From Amnibacterium kyonggiense (GTDB taxonomy: Bacteria > Actinomycetota > Actinomycetes > Actinomycetales > Microbacteriaceae), in the NCBI RefSeq assembly GCF_004364555.1, contig NZ_SOAM01000002.1, positions 496,001-560,000 of the forward strand: a DNA stretch of 64,000 bases. The letters are read 5' to 3'. The notes beneath the pieces were generated by a model. The model ran no database searches. It saw only the letters and a list, made by a program, of their open reading frames with translations, and was not told the DNA's origin. A program made the position numbers and the translations under genes. Shown piece by piece: positions 61,601 to 64,000 of this stretch; the first letter of the stretch is position 1; the number at the start of each line of letters is the position of its first letter.

Positions 61601-61751
61601 CGGCGTCGCACTCGCCGCGCGGCGGGACCTGCCCTCAGTCGCGCGCGCCCTGGCCGGGGTCGCGCCCGCCGAGCCGCCCGGGCCGGGCGCCGCAGCGCGG
61701 GTGATCGCGCTGCTGCGATCACCCGCGGTGCGACGCGGACCGGGCGGCTGA
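58683..61751 (+). CDS. BTAD/NB-ARC-type transcriptional regulator (SARP/AfsR-like)
   Basis: A 1022-residue regulator. The N-terminal OmpR-type winged helix (about 1-98, VRVLGSVRA...LLLALALAGAEGRSVGALTDDLWPDDPPRNPRAAIQMLVSRVR) is followed by a BTAD domain (about 100-245, LERATRARVRLLRLAGQ...AAHRERVADALGADPDPDL). An NB-ARC-like ATPase comes next, with P-loop VGTGGLGKT at about 270, Walker B LLVLDNCEH at about 348 and LDGLPLAIELAAARLRSM. The C-terminal half is TPR-like. Leaderless GTG: TAGCCT 6 nt upstream. It is convergent with the DrrAB-type exporter operon, whose promoter carries three 11-bp-phased repeats, the expected target. Confidence 0.9.
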   Translation: MTDRPLVRVLGSVRATDRSGGDSAPAGAMPRRLLLALALAGAEGRSVGALTDDLWPDDPPRNPRAAIQMLVSRVRATAADGLLESTVTGYRVIASDLALAERAGAAGAEEALALWRGEPGADLDQDALADELLERATRARVRLLRLAGQRLLDEGRPAAAVPLLERLVEALPLDGPATALLMRAAADDGRVDAALGAFAAHRERVADALGADPDPDLVRLNTALLRTQASPTSAELVGVRAATTPLLGREPDLVLLGTTVPAHRLTSIVGTGGLGKTRLAHETALRLADRYERIVFAELAGAQEDADVELVVGAAVGARPVQRARRLAEVLPPDLPTRTREALAARRTLLVLDNCEHVVDAAASLTADLLGAVPGLTVLTTSRVPLLLPGEAVVAPRPLDADTDAAALFIARATAARPGVSLDLALVERVCSRLDGLPLAIELAAARLRSMALPELDARLADRFAVLVGGDRTAPDRHRTLLAVIEWSRRLLSPAAADALTALAVFPDGFTASAADALLGTDAAELLTELVDQSLLTVGEARPGRSRYRMLETVREYGLRELRDTGRLTDALARFDAWAVRFARATSPGLLAGLDPRAAGAVAEEEETLLAIVRRDARTEAAVAALALLTESWLYRGEFEPIAGVLPALLEAGRVPPASPDAVAETVRALAIGTSVALIASSPEALRALALLRRVVRRADVSPGFWTVFARELLLSPDFTAGVGALDALSADPDPLVAAFALMMRSQLAENAGRLDAALDDLTAADAITTRHGYTWLRHLGRINIASLRSQRGEAAAALAVALRTQREIEELGVETDVRQLEWLVAACRLSIGEVDEAERGFERLAESRGRGGAEDEADNRVLAAAGLAEVATVRRDVPLALARWDEVLAIQARSGSPWRLLAAGGALAARVELGVPVADLAVPYRRLRTRLIAVARLQSARIDAPVTGSGLVGLAAALRPVDPEAARGLLRLGVALAARRDLPSVARALAGVAPAEPPGPGAAARVIALLRSPAVRRGPGG

Positions 61752-61761
61752 GGGGCCGGGC

Positions 61762-62568
61762 TCAGGCCTTGCGCATGTAGGCCCGCACGGTGAGCGGCGC
61801 GAAGACCGCGACGACCACTGCGGCGCCGAGCAGCGACAGCCACACGTCGCCCGTCACCTGCTGCTCGTTCACCATCGTCCGCACGGCGGTGATGAGGTGC
61901 GAGACGGGGTTGATCTCCGCGAAGACCTTGAGCGGCTCGGGCAGCGTCCCCGTCGGCACGAAGGCGTTCGAGAGGAACGTGAGCGGGAACAGCACGAGGA
62001 ACGAGATGCCCTGCACGGAGCCCGCGGTGCGGGCGAGCATGCCGAAGAGCGCGAAGATCCAGCTGAGCGACCAGGCGACGACGATCACGAGCAGGCCCGC
62101 CGCGACGGTCCACCCGAGGTGGTCGAACACCTGGTGATAGCCCATGGTCCCGCCGACCACGAAGGTGATCGTCGTCGCGATGGCGTAGCGGACGGTGTCG
62201 GCGAGCAGGGCGCCGGCGAGCGGGGCGATCCGGGCGATCGGGAGGGACCGGAACCGGTCGAACACGCCCTTGTCCATGTCCTCCCGCAGCTGCACCCCGG
62301 TGACGACGGAGCCGGTGATGACCGTCTGCACGAGGATGCCCGGGATCAGCGTGGGCAGGTACTTCGTGACATCGCCGGAGATCGCGCCGCCGAAGATGTA
62401 GGCGAACATCACCGTGAAGATGATCGGCTGGAGCGTCACGTCGAAGAGCTGCTCAGGGGTGCGCCGCACCTTGAGCAGGCCGCGGTAGGCCATCGTCAGC
62501 GACTGGCCGACGATGCGGGTGATGCCGTTCCGCGGCTGCGCCGCGGCGATGGATGCGACGGCGGTCAT
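61762..62568 (-). CDS. DrrB-type ABC-2 exporter permease
   Basis: A 268-residue membrane protein with six helices of the ABC-2 type (RTPEQLFDVTLQPIIFTVMFAYIFGGAI, then FLVLFPLTFLSNAFVPTGTLPEPLKVFAEINPVSH and VNEQQVTGD). The latter block is the DrrB/daunorubicin-resistance permease signature. It exports hydrophobic molecules (antibiotics or lipids) together with the adjacent ATPase. Start ATG 62568 overlaps the ATPase stop (ATGA). Confidence 0.92.
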   Translation of the reverse strand: MTAVASIAAAQPRNGITRIVGQSLTMAYRGLLKVRRTPEQLFDVTLQPIIFTVMFAYIFGGAISGDVTKYLPTLIPGILVQTVITGSVVTGVQLREDMDKGVFDRFRSLPIARIAPLAGALLADTVRYAIATTITFVVGGTMGYHQVFDHLGWTVAAGLLVIVVAWSLSWIFALFGMLARTAGSVQGISFLVLFPLTFLSNAFVPTGTLPEPLKVFAEINPVSHLITAVRTMVNEQQVTGDVWLSLLGAAVVVAVFAPLTVRAYMRKA

Positions 62569-63563
62569 GCCATCACCTCGTCCTTCTCGGCCGTCTCGGC
62601 CGCGTCGTCCTGGTCGGCCCCGTGGCCGGTGATGGCGAGGAAGACCTCGTCGAGCGTGGGCTTCTGCACGCCGAACTCGGCGAGCCGGATGCCCGCGTCC
62701 CGCAGGTCCACGAGCAGATCGGTGACCCGGTCCGGGTCCTGGAGCGGCACGGTGAGCCAGGCGCGCTCGGCGCTCGCCACGGGCTGCACGCCGACGCGAG
62801 CACGGATGCGCGCCTCGGCGACCGCGAGGTCGGCCGGCTCCACGAGCCGGAGCTGCAGGGAGGCGGTGCCGACGGACGCCTTGAGGTCGTCGGAGGTGCC
62901 CTCCGCGACGACCCGACCGCGGTCGATGACGGCGATCCGGTCGGCGAGCTGGTCGGCCTCGTCGAGGTACTGCGTGGTGAGCAGGACCGTCGAGCCGGTC
63001 TGCACGAGCTCCCGGATCGTGTCCCACATCTGCGCCCGTGTGCGGGGGTCGAGCCCCGTGGTCGGCTCGTCGAGGAAGATCAGGGGCGGCTGGGCGATGA
63101 GACTCGCCGCGAGGTCGAGCCGGCGCCGCATGCCGCCGGAGAACTTCTTCAGCGGGCGCTTCGCCGCCTCGGTGAGGGAGAACCGGTCGAGCAGGTCGAC
63201 GGCCTTCGCCCTGGCCTGCTTGCCGGAGAGGCCGAGCAGCCGCCCGAACACGACGAGGTTCTCGGTGGCGGACAGCGTCTCGTCGACCGAGGCGTACTGC
63301 CCCGTCACGCCGATCAGGCCGCGCACGGTGGCGGCCTCCTTGACGACGTCGTGGCCGAGCACGCGGGCCGACCCGCCGTCCGGCTTCAGCAGGGTGGCGA
63401 GCATGGAGATGGTGGTGGTCTTCCCGGCGCCGTTCGGGCCGAGGACGCCGTAGACGCTGCCCGGCTGCACGACGAGGTCGACGCCGTCGACGGCGCGGTT
63501 GTCGCCGAAGACCTTGACGAGGCCGACCGCCTCGATGGCGGGTGCGGTGGTTGAGGTGGACAT
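62565..63563 (-). CDS. DrrA-type ABC exporter ATPase
   Basis: A 332-residue ATPase with Walker A GPNGAGKTT (about 43-51), signature FSGGMRRRL (about 140), Walker B LIFLDEPTTGLD (about 160) and a DrrA-type C-terminal extension (TLDEVFLAITGHG, the CREEM-like motif region). It powers the DrrB-type permease encoded next. No ribosome site is present. CACAGT 7 nt before the ATG suggests a leaderless message whose promoter overlaps three GTGTGAGC direct repeats, so the operon is probably activated by the adjacent BTAD regulator. Confidence 0.93.
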   Translation of the reverse strand: MSTSTTAPAIEAVGLVKVFGDNRAVDGVDLVVQPGSVYGVLGPNGAGKTTTISMLATLLKPDGGSARVLGHDVVKEAATVRGLIGVTGQYASVDETLSATENLVVFGRLLGLSGKQARAKAVDLLDRFSLTEAAKRPLKKFSGGMRRRLDLAASLIAQPPLIFLDEPTTGLDPRTRAQMWDTIRELVQTGSTVLLTTQYLDEADQLADRIAVIDRGRVVAEGTSDDLKASVGTASLQLRLVEPADLAVAEARIRARVGVQPVASAERAWLTVPLQDPDRVTDLLVDLRDAGIRLAEFGVQKPTLDEVFLAITGHGADQDDAAETAEKDEVMA

Positions 63564-63570
63564 GGGAGGA

Positions 63571-63615
63571 ACTGTGCCGACAGTCGCTCACACGGCGCTC
63601 ACACCCCGCTCACAC
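63571..63615 (-). promoter_or_regulatory. SARP-type direct repeats and promoter of DrrAB operon
   Basis: On the coding (minus) strand GTGTGAGC occurs three times at exact 11-bp steps (63615-63608, 63604-63597, 63593-63586). After 9 nt follows CACAGT (63576-63571) as -10, then 7 nt to the ATG. Direct heptamer-like repeats phased at one helical turn just upstream of the -10 are the recognised binding pattern of SARP/BTAD activators. Confidence 0.78.
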
Positions 63616-63711
63616 GCCCCGTGGGCGCGCTCGACCGGCGTCCAGTCCCGCCGACGCTCCTCCCCAGGTCCTGATCCGACCGCTGTCGGTGGCCGCGCCT
63701 ACGGTGCTCGG

Positions 63712-64000
63712 ATGTTCCTCTCCGGCGGCGTCGCGGTGCTGTCGGCCACCGATCTCACGAACGCGACCGTCTGCGAGTGGTCCGTGCTCCGTCGCCTCGA
63801 CGCGCGGCTCGGCCGCGTCGAGGCCGTGCCGGATCCGGTCGACGCCCTCCGAGACCGGGCCGCGCGGCTCGGCGACGCGCACGAGGAGCGCCAGCTCGCT
63901 GCCTACCGCGCGCAGCACGGCGACGCGGTCGTCGAGATCGAGCGCCCGGCGGACTCCCGCGACGTCGATGCCCTGCGGGCGGCGCAGGACCGCACGCTCG
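63712..64000 (+). CDS. RecB-like nuclease (TM0106-type), C-terminus beyond window
   Basis: The first 96 residues are visible: MFLSGGVAVLSATDLTNATVCEWSVLRRLDARLGRV, then LGDAHEERQLAAYRAQHGDAVVEIERP. The SATDLTNATVCEW and LGDAHE motifs match the start of TM0106-family RecB-like nucleases, which carry an N-terminal Cys and end in an ATPase/helicase region. It probably processes DNA in repair or defence. Leaderless: TACGGT (63700-63705) 6 nt before the ATG. Confidence 0.72.
   Translation, partial: MFLSGGVAVLSATDLTNATVCEWSVLRRLDARLGRVEAVPDPVDALRDRAARLGDAHEERQLAAYRAQHGDAVVEIERPADSRDVDALRAAQDRTL

Noticed and set aside
1-64000. CRISPR arrays, tRNA/rRNA genes, insertion-sequence transposases or integrases
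   Set aside because: None recognised. No regularly spaced repeat units, no tRNA-like cloverleaf and no transposase signature in any frame.

Overview
The window is one contiguous stretch of very G+C-rich chromosomal DNA with dense, short-spaced genes, many GTG starts, frequent ATGA/GTGA stop-start overlaps and many apparently leaderless genes (a TAnnnT-type -10 hexamer 6-7 nt before the start codon). Together with DUF222-HNH nucleases, Excalibur/DUF2510 proteins, BTAD-type regulators and a Streptomyces-like chitosan locus, this points to an actinobacterium, most likely of the Microbacteriaceae (Curtobacterium/Clavibacter/Rathayibacter relatives). The genus cannot be fixed from the sequence alone. 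No rRNA, tRNA, insertion sequence or CRISPR array was seen.

Layout. 1-2.5 kb: a leftward peptidase M20 / FadR-type regulator / alpha-beta hydrolase operon with a perfect palindromic operator. 2.9-10.8 kb: a visibly less G+C-rich accessory island with a surface Excalibur protein, a MazG-like pyrophosphohydrolase coupled to a GIY-YIG/DUF2075 helicase, a MutT-like NUDIX enzyme divergent from a PLD-nuclease/SF2-helicase/DUF3427 protein, and a membrane-anchored HNH nuclease. I do not recognise this set as a named system; it is the best candidate for an undescribed nucleic-acid defence or repair module. 10.9-14.8 kb: an NAD-related locus with intact NrtR regulator, HD-domain protein and ADP-ribosylglycohydrolase, followed by wrecked pnuC and nadR genes. 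14.9-36 kb: mixed metabolism and surface genes (GH43-like protein, a nonsense-interrupted Ltp-repeat protein, a large beta-helix protein, DUF222-HNH nuclease, APC permease, two MBL-fold hydrolases, secreted GH13 alpha-amylase, a secreted HExxH protein, a TetR-controlled drug exporter).

37.5-45 kb holds a compact leftward chitosan-utilisation operon: secreted GH46 chitosanase, ROK repressor, ABC importer (binding protein plus two permeases), GH4 glycosidase and BadF-type sugar kinase, in the same order as the Streptomyces csnR-K operon, with 4-bp overlaps throughout. A branched palindromic element lies between the operon's last gene and the next gene downstream, and a related one lies just upstream of the operon.

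45-64 kb: PadR-MFS exporter pair, a four-domain fusion (ADP-ribosylglycohydrolase-like, tyrosine-phosphatase-like, HAD nucleotidase and winged helix) in which two of the enzymatic sites look dead, two quinone-oxidoreductase-like enzymes, a heterodimeric multidrug ABC exporter with a good promoter, an HxlR regulator divergent from an LLM-flavoenzyme/FAD-oxidase fusion, and a BTAD/NB-ARC regulator convergent with a DrrAB-type exporter operon. That exporter is preceded by three perfect 11-bp-phased direct repeats, the hallmark of a SARP/BTAD binding site. The window ends inside a RecB-like nuclease gene.
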